From: Acestrorhynchus altus | Lineage: Eukaryota; Chordata; Actinopteri; Characiformes; Acestrorhynchidae | NCBI GenBank assembly: GCA_034509495.1 | Contig: CM067505.1 | Location: 5,332,094 to 5,396,093 of the forward strand | Length of the DNA stretch: 64,000 bases | Reading direction: 5' to 3' | Part shown: positions 42,555 through 56,649 of the stretch, in pieces | How the letters are laid out: each line of letters opens with the position of its first letter | Numbering within the stretch: position 1 is the stretch's first letter | Notes under the pieces: model-generated | Told to the model about the DNA's origin: nothing | Database searches by the model: none | The model's input: only the letters and a program-made list of their open reading frames with translations | Translations under genes and position numbers: made by a program

Positions 42555-44706
42555 TATGTCTGTACAGGGATTTTATGGACCCCACTATGGACAGTACTAA
42601 ACACATCCTCAATTACTTGATGCCCATTCTGGAGCAAGTTGATCCTGAGCTACACGACTTCATGCTCAGGTAAGGTTGATTTGAGCTTAGTTGGCTGATG
42701 GTTTGTGTTTACATGTGAATGTCATCAGTCTGAGCTATCAAGAGAAGCACCTACAGAGTTTTTTTGTAGGTGAAAGGTATGATAGTGACGTCAACCCTAC
42801 AGACAACGAAAGGCAAAACTGTAGTCTGGAAACAAGGGAAAGCTGTAAAGGATCATTTTATGTTCTCGCAGTTTGTTTGCAGAGGTAGGTGCTCATCTTT
42901 TGGACAGAGTTGTTACTTTCACAGTTACTCTTAATGTTAATTTACTCAATTATGGACTCTTAAAATGGAACAAATGCTGTTATTTAGATTTTTCGCGACA
43001 CACAGTTATTTATTGTACTTGAGGGAAGCTACTTTAATGTTCTACATTCATATTTCTCATTTGTTTTACTGCATTACGGACTCTCTTCACAGTGCTGATC
43101 CAGGTAGATGTAATTTATCAGCTTCAGTTTTAACAGAAAGCCCATTTCTAAATGAGCTTTGCTTTGGTTTGTCCTCTAGAGGGCAGCAGAGTGTAGCTTT
43201 AGCCTCAGCCACACACACTGAAGTTCTGCAGTCCTGCACCCTCTCCAGTTTCTTTGGCCTGTGACTCTGTCCGATCCAGCACCCCTGTTCAAGTGTAAGC
43301 CAGAGAAACTGGATGTGTTGTGTTTTTTTGTGATTTGTTGGCAATGAAACCTGTAGGTCACATGTTCTTTCAGTTTGCCTTCATCACAGTGGGCACATGA
43401 CCCTCCTTAGTTAATTAATCCGTAATGATTCATTTCCTTATACGTATATGATCATGACATTAATGACATAATGACATCACATTGGGTGTGTCATGTGGGG
43501 GGGGAGAGCGCCATCTACCCACCCAGAGAGGGAGAACAGGCCAATTTGACTTTCTGACTCTGGCTGCCAGTGGCAAGCCGGGACCCGGGATACGAACCTG
43601 CGATCCTCATATCATAGTGGTAGCGCTTTAGACTGCTGAGCCACCACAGGCTTGAATTTCCATCCTACATTCACTCTGTCTATAAAATTTTAACATCATA
43701 TTAAATAATGACTTGTTACATCATTAACTTATAATAACTAACCTAAACACAGATTTACCAGGACCAGTTTTTTCCCATCTTTATTGATCCTGTTGGAAAT
43801 GGCAGAAAAAGCCATTTTAATCCTCTCTGTGGAGCGACTGAAGCATCACCAATCTCTCCTTTCCCTGTCCTTCACTCACAAGGGAGGTAAAGGAAATTTT
43901 ACATTTGAACAGCTTGAAGATATCGAGCCACTGCTGTTTCCAATTCCGCTTCAGCACTCTGATCCAGTTTATTTTCTCCAAACTGGGGCTGTGTAATTAA
44001 ATAATATTTAAACATTGATATCTGATCATTTCTTCTTTTTATACACAATAAGACCTCTTGTTTCCAGAACTCTGTTTCATGCCCTTGTGGTATGTGAGAG
44101 AGTAAAGGGGGAGCAGAGTAAAGGGGGAGCAGAGTAAAGGGGGAGCAGAGTAAAGGGGGAGCTGAAAGCATTGGGGGGGAGCAGAGTGAGGGAGCAGAAA
44201 GAAGACTGATACAGAACTGTATTTACTTTAAACTTTCAAATTTCACCTTAAGCCATATCGCACTAGGTTTTGGTCCCGATATACATATAAATATCAATAA
44301 ATCATCCAGCTTTAGGTGTGGGCGATCACATGACAGTGAAGTGATATTGAACATTTGAGTGCAGTTAAATTGTTCTATGTCATTTCCACTGTGCGTTCTA
44401 GCCGCTGCCTGGTTAATCAGGTTCAGACGTATGTGTTTGTAAAACGTCACTGAAAGTGCATTTCATATTGACTTAAGTCGTTTTACATGTAGATCTTCAC
44501 ATCATGATCATGTTTTGTGCTGCTGAGAGGAAACGCCGGCCCGTTATACCTTCGACTTGTCCGATACGTGTGAAGCAACATTGCTTTTAAACCACTCTAC
44601 TGTGTACAACGTGCGCAAACGCACTCCTACAGTTTGATTTTCCATGCATTATGCAGTGCATCTTGGGCAGTGCGTGTATTCGTGGGTTTAAATGTGTATA
44701 TGCACA

Positions 44707-44775
<69 letters not shown>

Positions 44776-47700
44776 CGGCATGTGTTCAGCTCAAACCTGT
44801 AGTTAGAGTCCGCTGGAGAGGACTCTGTTGCGTGCTTATTCCCCAGCCTGGTATATAAAAGGAAGTTATTTTTAATGGCTTGTCATTTAAAATGTAGCGA
44901 ATAAGAGACTCTTGATAAATATTGGATACGCGTGTCCTGGGAGCTGCGTCTAGTGCTCTGCTGGTCTACAGGTTTAATGGCGCAACTCATTCAGGTGCTG
45001 TTGCTGAGGCACTTTCCAAACTTAACAAGTTGAGGCCCAATATAGCTGAGCCCTGGAACTTTCAAAACTTCAGAGCACTTTGGTTTGTTCAGTGTGTTTT
45101 TTTTTTTTGGAACATACTTAGAAAACCCAGTCTGTATGGAAGAGGATGAGGGTTAGTCTGTGAGGAGCCACATTAAACCTCTACTTTTGGATATTTGACA
45201 TTGGACATTGGATATTTGTTTCTCGTTTAGGAGCAACGTGCTCTTTATTTTGGAGAAACACACTCATCCATCTCATTTAATGTTGAAAGCCTGCTATTTC
45301 TGTGCAACAGAAAATGGTCATTCTAAAAGGTCATTCTCGCTAACAGTGGAGATAAAGTGGCGTCAGAGCAGCCCGCAGGCTGGAGCGCTGGACCGTGGCT
45401 AAGGACGAGGAGGTCACGTGAGTGGTGGAGACGCACCGGATGGTGCCGTTACATCATCCGTGTGGTCATCCATGTCGAAAGCGATGTGCAGAATGTTTTC
45501 CTTACACGTTGGCCATGTTGACATACCTGCTTAACCACGGCGGAACAGCTCAAGCATTGTAGCCCCAATGGTGTGCTATGTTATAGTCTGAGTTTATAAC
45601 AATTCCACATTCATAACTGCATGATGACCATTAAGTTGAATTTTTTGTGATTATATGAACAAACACTGACATGCCAAAAGTCGTGGGATAAGTATGTAAA
45701 TTAATCATGAAATGGCGTAACCTCAGGGGTGGGCTTGGGAATGCCAGTATGGTTAATGGGCAGGTAACATTCCTAGACTCACAGCGTCACGTATGTACCA
45801 GGAATACATCGTAGGAGGCATTACCACCTACAGTGGACAGTGCAGTGGCCACCCATAAGTGCTTAATGATCACGATTGGCAGCATCTGTCTAGAATTGTC
45901 AGTGCAAACAGACAAGCAACTTGTCCCCTCGCACATATCCTGCAGCTCAGTGTAGCATTCTTTAGCTTCTAGCTTCCATGGGACATGAAGGAAGAAGACC
46001 AGAGTGCCTCTGTTAACACCACACTAGCAGGTACAGCACTTTACCTGGGCTCTTGAGGTTGCTAACCTCGGCAACCTGTGGTGTGGTCTGATGTTTCACG
46101 GTACCAGTTGTTTTAGGTTGATGGACAGGTTTGTGGGTGTCACAGAACCCATGATGCCATGGACCATAGTTATCAACAGAGCTTTGTGCAGGCTGGTAGT
46201 GGTTCCATACTGGTCTGGTGTGTATTCTCATGGCATGGCTTGGGTCCACTGGTCCACATAAACACATTATTGACCAGTGCGGCTATATTTCACTGCTTGG
46301 TAACCATTTGCATCCCTTTATGGACTTCATGTATGTTCACGGTGAATTTCAGGAGGACAGTTGTTGTAGGATGATTGTTGTGACAAGGCTGGACGAGTCA
46401 GATTACTTATAAAGCTTACAAATTGGAATCACCTGACCTTTTTTAGCAATGATTGTGAACAAGCCATAACCCTAACAAGCCAATGAAGGTCTCACATCGC
46501 ATCTCCTGGAGTGTGCAGATCTTCACACTTTCTTTATTGTACAGGAGAATATGATTTAAACCGAATCAGAAATGCCTGTTTCAGAGATAATTAAGCAGAA
46601 TGTAAGAAGACACCATGGGGGACCAAATGATGTTAATCTGAGAAGTTTCTCTCATTTGTGCTGAAAAAAGGGTTTTGGAACATTGGTTTGTTTGCACGTG
46701 TGGCTTATTTCGAATGGAGTAAACAAACCTTGGATGAGTCCTTTTGTGGAAATGAGCTAAGCTGAATAACAAAGGGAATTTAGAAGGTAGCATAGAGATG
46801 TCAGACATCCAGCTTCAAAGTGAAGCCCACCGTACTGTTTAATTAACGGGGCTTGCTGGTGGCCAAGTAAGCCAGTGGTTTAGAGCTCGTGGTAGGTTTT
46901 GCGAGGGTCAGGCCACATGAAGCCACGGACCCCAGTTTTCAACAAGGCACTGTGCCGCCTGGTGGTGTAGAATTGCTGCAAGGATTTTATTGCGTTCAGC
47001 CACAAGACGTCACAGAAGTACAGGGTGCGCCCAATGCTGGCGGCTTTTCTGTAAACTCCTTTAGGTGAGGCTTGGCATTGGCCAAGGTGATCCTGGGCTC
47101 ATTTGTGCCATCTCCCTTTCTTTTTCCAACGTTTTTTTTTTTTAAAGGTAAGTTTAGAGTGTGATTCATTCGTCTGGATGCTTTTGCTCCTCTTGGTTTA
47201 AGAAACATATACAGTGTAACATATGCATGTACAGTGTACGTCATTGTTACTCAAAGTTTGACGGATATGGATCATGGATTGTGCAAACACTGATAAAAAC
47301 CAAATCATCAAATCGAACAGAATCAGTAACTCCAACTCCATTGGTAATAGCACGACAAGGATGTCAACATAGTGGCATAGAAACCTCACTGCCAGACTAT
47401 TTTTTTTGGTGGTGTAATTGCAGAGTGCTGCAGATGCACCAACTACAATTATAAACTCTAACGATGGGTAGGCCACCTGCGTAGGCTACAGCATAGACTC
47501 GACAGAGAAGCATAAATGGGAGTTAAACTGTATTTATTGCAGCTGTATTGTATATGTATTTTTTTTTTTTTTTTACCAAAGACAGTGATTTTGACACATA
47601 TCCCACTATATAACACTTCATTCAGCATATGGAAGCCAATGCCCAGTTTCATTGTGTAACAGCAGAAAAAATTGTAAATATTGTTCCCTGTGTCTCTGTT

Positions 47701-48381
47701 CTGGACCAAACGAAATGAATTTCCATTAAAAGTTAGTTTTTGAATTTTTTATTTGGCGTGACGGTGGTATATTGAATGCTCTTTTTGCTGTTTCTATATG
47801 TATTACAGGGCCGAGGTTGGCACCATCTTCGCTCTCAGCTGGCTGATCACGTGGTACGGCCACGTCCTCTCCGACTTCCGGCACGTTTTGCGGCTCTATG
47901 ATTTCTTCCTGGCCTCTCACCCACTCATGGCTATTTACTTTGCTGCTGTGGTAAGAACTGATTCATTCTGCTTGCTCTCATTCTGTGTTTTTTTTTTTCC
48001 CCCTCTTTTCTTCACCCTCCGTCTACCCCTGTTCTATTGGCTCTGCATGCTGAACAGCGCATTGTGACCTTTTCCGTGTGTGTTTTTGAGATGGAGAATA
48101 TGTGAGAGTGTATAAGCGAATCATTGATTGCTTTCCCTGATGAGTTCATCGAGGCATTTTCTGGACATAATGAACGGAACAATTATAAATGACTTTCGCT
48201 CCATTAGGCTGCCCAAAATGATTGACACTAATGATTATTGCGCATCGATTCCAAACTGAATCATATCCATCTCATAGTTAATATAGTTCAGGCAGGGTTG
48301 TCGGGTTATTGCTAGCAGTTTTTCTTTCTTTTTTTAAAATTTGGCTCCAAGTTTGTAAACAGGCTTTTCCTTTTTTTTCTT

Positions 48382-48420
<39 letters not shown>

Positions 48421-51400
48421 ATCGGTTATCTGGCTCGTCAACACAACAACAAGAACTTGTTTCAAAGGGAAGCAAAAGATGGCAAGCATGCACGCCAGTG
48501 TAAACTGGTTTCCTTTTCTTGTGAGAATCCAGGGCACTTTGTTGTAGCGAGACCAGTTAATTAAACATCTCTAATGAACTCACCAGAGGTTTGTGTGAAG
48601 GGGGCTGGCTGTGTTTGTGCTAGATTGCTTTAACTGGCCCTCTTTCTTGTCTCTCCCTAAGCCTCTCCCTTGCCAGAGAGCAACGTGCAAACCAAGAGGG
48701 GGCCAGGGCCTTTTGAAGTCCTGATAACAAAGCGGGCAGGAAATGTAGTTCATCCTGCCTTTTAGGTTGCTGACGCCAAGGGCTTTGACTCCCCTTGTGC
48801 CGACAGCTAAACCAGCAGAGCCTCTCTGACCGAACCACGGAGACCAAGTGCGCTCTTGACTGACCGGCGCAGATGACACTGCTGCAGCTTGGATACAGGC
48901 ATTGTGCCACTGACCGGGCATTTAAATTAAAATGGAAGTGCGTTATGGATTTGCCAGGAAAGTGATGGCAGATTATAGGACTGGGCATGGTTTTTTCATA
49001 ATATGGATCTGAATAATGGATCAGCAGCTGAATAATGTAAAAAATAATATAAAGTTTCTCTTTCTGTGCAAAATAAAATATCGTTGGCACCTGAAAGAAT
49101 CGGATGTAGGCTAGAGCAATTTATCTGGGCAGGAAGTGTTTGAGTGTCACCTTAGGTCAGAAGTTAATATCAGGGAACCCTAGTTTACATCTAAAGACCT
49201 ACAGGCCTCTCCTGCATTGAGTAATGTCAGTGTTTGTGAGTTGAAATACTGAATAAGAACCAAATGCATGCCAGCATTACAAGGAGGAGGCCTTTACTCT
49301 TCCAAAAGGGCACTGCTGCCCTCCCAACATAAGAACCTCAACTGTTAAGCATGGGGGTGGCAACATCATGATTTGGAGCTGCTTTGCTGCCTTTGGACCA
49401 CGAGAGCTTGCAACTATTATCGGGCCTGTGAATTCTGGATCAGAATGTTTGGTTGTCTGTCCAAGAACTGAAACCTAACCGTAAGTGGGTCGTTCAGCAA
49501 GCTGTTTGAAGTTTCTCTTCAAAGAAAGGGTTAAAGCACATTGTAGAATGGATACGTCCATCTTTACCCAGTACAAATACTGTGGGAAGATCTTAAAACA
49601 CCAGCCAGTGCAAGAAATCCCACCTATATCACTGAGTGACCGAGGTTTGTTAGGAAGACTGGGACAAAATTCCTCCATCCCTTTGAGGAGCAGGAGTTCT
49701 CGGCAGTTACCAAAACATCACTTACTGAAAGCAAGTAGACAAAAATATTTAATGTTGGTTATTTTTTCTCAGTACGTAAATGTAAAGACTATCGTGTTGA
49801 CACTTTAAATGCTTATGTGTAGAATCACATTTCGAGTTCTGTAGAAATACAGAAAATTATAAAGTGCTCACAACCTTTTAGCAGCACTGAATGTCCTAAA
49901 TCCATAAATGGGTACTGATAAATGTCAAGCGTTCCCAAAAGTGCAAGGTGATACACACCAGCTGTTCTCAGCCTGAAAACATGAGATGTTTGTCTACAAG
50001 AAGGTGTAGGTTTATTTTTGCATATTTTAGAGATTTATTTTGTTTTTTCATAAAATCCCATAAATCGATGAAAATACTTTCCAGGCCAGGCCAAAGAGAA
50101 CGAGAGAGAGCATGAAAAGGTGAGGCAAGGAAATCTCTAAACCACTAAACTCAACCTTTGTTTCTCGTGGTCTGAGAGTCTTTTAGCTGCCTTTTGACAA
50201 ACTCCAGATGGGCTATCATGGGACTTTTACTAAGGAGTGGCTTCTGTCTGGCCACTCTATCATATAGGCCTGATGGGTGGAGTCCTCCTACCACAATCGC
50301 CCTGTTTTGCCGGGCGGTGAGCTCTATGAAGAGTCCAGGTGGTTCCAAACACTGTGCTCATTGGAACCTTCAATGCTGCAGAATTCTTTCTATACCCTTC
50401 CGCAGATCTGTGTCTTGATACAATGCTGTCTCGGAGGTCTACAGACAATCCCTTAGAAGGCTTGGTTTGTGCTCTGACATGCAATGTCTATTACGGGACC
50501 TCATATAAACAGGGGTGACTTTCCAAACCATGTCCAACCAACTGAATTTACCACAGGTGTCCAGTCAAGCTGTAGAAACATCTGATCAGTGGAAGCAAGA
50601 TGCACCTGAGCTCAATTTTGAGCGTCATAGCAAAGGCTGTGAATTCTTATGTACGTTATATTTTTGTGTTTTTAATTTTAATAAAGTCACTTTGTCATCG
50701 TTGGGTATCATGTGTAGAATTCTGACTGACAAAATGAATGTACCGTATTTTCCGGACTATAAGCCACTACTTTTTTTCCACGCTTTAAACCATGTGACTT
50801 TTAATGAGGTGCAGCTTTTTCTTCTTATACATGTTATTTTCCAGGTTTCTTTTTTAAACTTTGCGGGTGCGTCTTATATTCCGGTGCGGCTTATACTCCG
50901 GAAAATACAGTAATCCAATTTTGAATAATACCGTACCTCACCTAACTACTCTGGAACCCCAGAATTTGGGGTGCTACCCTGTAAGGAAAATTCTCCTATC
51001 AGAATTGGAATGCAGAGGGAAGCAGAGAATTTTTTTTTTGCCCTAATTTTAATCTACAATTTCATGATTCCTAACTCCCATCCACTCCTTAAGACTCCTA
51101 TCACACAGTGCCACCATAAGACTTAAATCACTAAAATATTGCTTTTAAGGGGGGTTAAAACGAGCATGTGCTTCCCCCAAGAAAGTTCTTGATCAGCCCC
51201 TAATGTAGTGCCCTTAAACAGCTCACCAGGCTTAATGGAGATCAGCTAACAGATGCTCATGCTGACTATCACGCTGATGGATTGGTGAAGAAGAAGGGCC
51301 TTTATGCTCTTTTGGACTCTCTTCTGTGAATGGCCATGGAATCAGTGGACATCAAACCAGTTTCCCAATCACAGAGTCAATGACAGTCGCTCCACCCAGT

Positions 51401-54400
51401 TCACTACACCTTTAATCCAGTGTGGATAACTGGATTAAGGCCCTGTCCACACAATATCTGGAGGTTGTATAGTTGTCCAGCATGTTGTTTAGGTCCCTCA
51501 TAACAGAGGTGATTAAAACATCCATCCTTGACAGGTCATTTATCTAATTTTGTGAAACTGGCTAATAAAAATGTTTACACTCAAGTTTTCTCACTCTTGT
51601 GTTTGTGAGTGGGAGTTTAATATTTGTTAATTACACGCAGCCAGAAGATGATTAAACGATTCCTCTCTGACTGTTTAGTTTATGTAGTGATTTAATGCTG
51701 AGCTGTACCTCCAGTAAACCTCATTGCCAAGGCTTCTCTAGAAAGGAGCTATCAATAACGTCTACCAGCTGGTACATTAAAGAATGTTCAGTGGTGGATC
51801 AAATGCTGCTCAAGGCGGAGAATGTTGAGCATTGCTGTCGTAATGCTGCTATGAACGAGCGTCCAGAGGGGGCTATCAGTGTGATTTAATCTGTAGAAAT
51901 CCTCGGATGTCAGTGAAATCAGTGGATTAGGGCTGTGATGGAGCTGTTCTAGGATTTAGGTTCCTCCATTACTGAAATGATCATATAAACTATTACTCAA
52001 CGCTGGGTTACAGATCTGTCCTTTTAGTTCCACTGGCATCATTCAAATTCCCCTCCAAGCAACAAGTTATATGTTCTTTAAAGGTCCAGTAGAGCCGCAG
52101 AAACTCTACTCTTTAGAGTTTAGCCACACTCTCTTTGTCTTTCAGATCGTGCTGCATCGGGAGCGGGAGGTAAAGGGCAGCGATTGCGATATGGCCAGTG
52201 TTCATCACCTGCTGTCTCAGATTCCTCAGAACCTGCCGTACGAGCAGTTGATTGCTCAGGCCCAGAGCCTCTTCAGCCGCTATCCGCCCTCCCTTCTCGC
52301 CAGCTGCGCCGCCCTGCAGTCTCGCAAGAGGTTAGATGCATATCTGTGCACACATACGAACATCCAGACAGTGCTGATCTGCCACTTTGCACTGTGTACA
52401 GACCCTAGCAGTGCCACTTCCATTATATACCGTGGCATGGACACTTGTGCTGGGAATGGCGATCCAACAGAATAATAATATCTCACATCGGTGGTCCTGT
52501 GGGCTTCAGTTTTCATTATTGAAATATTATTGGTGGAGGGCCAGAAGTAAATTCTATAGCAAGAGATGGGCTACAGTCACCAAAGGTACATCTACAAACA
52601 GGGCTATTGGCAAGAACCTGTCGATACAGCATTATGTACATGGGTTATAATGTAGTGTGTATATATATCGACCAATGGATCTGAAGCTATTTACTGGCCA
52701 GGTTTAAACACTGACACTGTTTTCTATATAAAATTGATACAGTGTTACATATTGTAATATTTCTGTACTTGCACCTGTATGTTGGTATTTACCTAAACTG
52801 GCAGTAAGTGTATACAGTACACAAACATATCTGATTGGTGAATCATATAAGCTAATTTCGAATTAGGTACATTTCTTCAGCACACCACACACAAAATACA
52901 CATTTTCTTGGTCAGTGGTTCCCGGGGGCCTGATCTTGGAGGACCCAATGTCCTGCAGAGTTTCATGTTCATTTTGCTACTTACCCACCTGGTCAGGTTG
53001 GTCAGGTTTATCAGCTAAATAAGAAGCTCAGATTGAAGCTTTCGGAGCAGGAAACCTCTGGGCAGGGGACCCTCCACAGCCGGGGGTTGGGAACCACTGT
53101 ACTAGACAATGCAGATTATTAAACTAAGAAATAATTGATTATTATGAGAAAAAACAGTTTGTTTTCTAAAAACAAACATTCCTGAAGTAAGATTGAGATT
53201 AAAAGTCCCCATCATGTTACCATTCAAAGTTAACAAAAGTTCTGACTGTGCAACAAGTGATTGAATCGTTTATGGTGAAAGAAAAGTGTAGATGTTTGTC
53301 TGGGAAGGGATTTCAAAATATCTCCCAAAATCCATGTCACTTCCATCTGCGTTAGCCACGGGTTGACCTCCTATTAATTCGTCCATAATTTCGAAAAATG
53401 GAAATATAAATGGATCCAAACTGCTTTTTAGCTTCCTGGCTCTTAGCTTTGTAATATGCTGACTTTAGAAACTTCCAACTGTCCTCCATTCGCTCAAATA
53501 TTTCTCTGAAAGGCTTGTTATTGTGTGCTATGTGGCCGTCCAACATTTTATAGGTCTTTCAATATGCAGACACAAATGCACAGGCGCAGAACTTCCCGAT
53601 TGGGAATGTAATCGGATACAGGTGTTTACGTGGCTATTCTTCTTCTATTTAATGGATTATTTAAAGGATTATCCACCTCATTCACTCAGAATGACATGTA
53701 TACATGGACGTGTTCTATTCTGATTGAGCAATTTGTCCGATTATTAACGGATTATTAGGGTGCATGTAAACGTAACTAATGTGCTTTGGGCGGGTGAATG
53801 TCCTTGAAGTTTGTAAGACCAAGGTTATAAAGATCCTTCATCATTCGTTCCTTATTATGAACCCATGTAGGATTTTAACTAGATACCTAACTCAGGGTTT
53901 CTCAATATTTCTAGTGGTCTGCAAGCCCATCCTCAAGGAGAGGTAGTAGTCCATAGTGTCTCTCTAATGCTACTTTAAATCATAAAAGTAAACATGAAAA
54001 TCGTATTGAAATGATACATATTATAGAAATGAACAATTAATTACGTGTCACAGAAACAACACAAGTCAAATTAAACATCGTCAGTTTGAGACAACACAGC
54101 TGTGGAAACCTGATGCAGACAGTTAGCCAACCAGAGATGCTGTAATGGAGTAAGTGGACAGATTGTCAACGTAAGGTCTGACATATGTAGACACCTTTTA
54201 GGCTGAAAAAGTCCACCTTTTTTAACAAGATGTGTGGTCTGATGTTAGCAATGCGTATTTGCTACTCAGTATTTCAGTGTAAGTAAATAAAAAAAACATA
54301 AAGTCTATGCTTTCTAGTTATAAACTGATGGTCTTTGAGGTGAGACATGTTGTGCAAGCCTGGCCTAGTTTTCATTAAGCACGTTGAAATATTTTCCACT

Positions 54401-55037
54401 AAACAGTGCCGCTCCTGTGCTTTGACCCTCACACAAGGCACCAGCTTGGATTTCTTGACATTCAGTGTTTCCCTTTCTTAGTGTTGTGAAATTGTGTCCA
54501 GCAGGTGGAGCTATCCAGTATTAAATCACATCCTCTCACCCTCATTCAGCTCAGTCTGTAGAGCACCTATTGTGATATGAGAGACAATTAAGCCTTTGCT
54601 CTCTGCATCTCAGCCTTTTATTATATCTCCAGGCTGGCTTTCGGTCTGAAGGCGGAGTTTGTGGATGGTGTTTCTCTCATACGCAGACCAGCATTTATGA
54701 TAGTATCGCTTGTGGCAGGGGGTAACTGATACCTTTGGCGCTCAGGAGAACATTTTCTTCTCACCCATCTCTTGCAGTGCTGGAAAAGCCATCAGCACAG
54801 AAATCAACCTAGGTTTACATCCACCGGCGTCTGCTGTGGCAGATTAGAGCGAGAGAGTGCGAGAGTGCGAGAGTGCGAGAGTGCGAGAGTGCGAGAGTGC
54901 GAGAGAGAGAGAACATGAGTCCCCCGTATGAGAGATGAGAACATGAGGCCCAGTAATACAGGGCTGTCCTCCAATAAACAAACCATAGTCTCTGGGTAAT
55001 TATGTGCCTGTCTGGTTTTGCATAACCCCCCCCCCCC

Positions 55038-55072
<35 letters not shown>

Positions 55073-55468
55073 CCAGCATCTGCGGCCTTTCTTGAAGGAG
55101 GAGGTGTGCGGGTGTGTCAGTTTTTGTGCATTTTCAGGACCAAGTAAATTCACTCACTTTGTCGGAGTAAACTGGGCCGACCTACAGTATGAGGGCCACC
55201 ACAATGACCTTCACCCTGTTTTTACAAAATATTACCAAATATATAGGACATGTGACCCCATGTGTGTGCACACATGTGTGTATGTGCAGCTGCATTGTTC
55301 TTTCCAATGCTGCAATGAGCCCTGTCCCCGAGCTATGACCCGTTCCCTGCTCTAGTATTGTGCAGATTGACCCTGCAGTATGTAGTAATGAGCTGAGTGT
55401 TCAGGGCCCCTAATGGCATTGACCTCCCCAGTAAGTCCCCCTCCTCTTCCCCCTCTCAGACACAAGTG

Positions 55469-55507
<39 letters not shown>

Positions 55508-56601
55508 ACACATGCGCAAACAGTAAGTGCACAGCCTTTTGTTCTGGTTTGGTGATTTATATTCAGCTGCAGCATCTTATTAAGCTTAGAAACATGAATA
55601 GGACCGTGGCCTTATCCACATTCCCACTGCTGTTGCAGTCTGTTATGTGTCTTATCAGAAGCTTCAGGTGATCCAGATGAGTTTCTGTGGGTGTTTTATT
55701 GAATCCTGTGCTCTTGCGCAGTTCATCTTATACAGGTTCATCTTGATTTATGCATTTTTGGCATATTGGTAAATACTCTAAAAAAATGAAAGTGCTACTT
55801 TTAGTGGTTCTTTGAGTGGTTCCTTAGAAGAAGAACCATTGGCGGGTTAATGAAGAGCCATGTTTGCAATAAGGATTAGTTTTACATCATTGACTGTGAG
55901 GCTGCAGTCCAAGAGTGAAGCCCTTCTCCAAAGTTGGCACATTGAAACTTGACTAAAAGGTGCAGCTGACCATGTGGATGAAGAGAGAGCCTTTTGGAGG
56001 GATGTCTTCTGGACAAATGAGACATTGATTGAGTTGGCCAAAGTAACCGGCTGAGGCAAGCATGTTCAGCATGGTGGTGACGCATTGCCCAAAGTGAATG
56101 GAGTCTTGTTACACCCTGTTACATCATGAGTCAGCATTTATATCTGGAATTACTTGGCACATCCCGTGATATCAGGAATCACATATGACGTCCTGTTACA
56201 TCAGGAGTCACTTTGTACAACAGGAGGCCTGTGACATCCTGTTACATCAGGAGTCACCTGTGGCGTCCTGTTACATCACGAGTCAGCTGTCACATTCTCT
56301 TGCATCTGGAGTCACTTTTTTACATCAGGAGATACCTGTTACATCTTGTTACATCCCGTTACAGCTGTTACATCGGTTGCTTTATGTTGTATAAGGAGTC
56401 ACTTGTTAAATCAGTTACCTGTTATGTCCTGTTACATGCTTTATTACATGACATTATGACATGTTGCAATATGTGGTTGAGGTTGTGCCAGCATAGCAGT
56501 TTTTCCCCCAAATGCATACACACAATCAGTTGTCATAAAGCTTTTGTGTGTGTGTGTATGTGTATGTGTGTATGTGTATGTGTGTATGTGTATGTGTGTA
56601 T

Positions 56602-56649
<48 letters not shown>

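Noticed and set aside
48580..49090. 113- and 156-aa minus-strand frames in tbc1d20 intron 6
   Set aside because: The composition is unusual, but no family is recognised, no splice context is seen and the two frames overlap each other.
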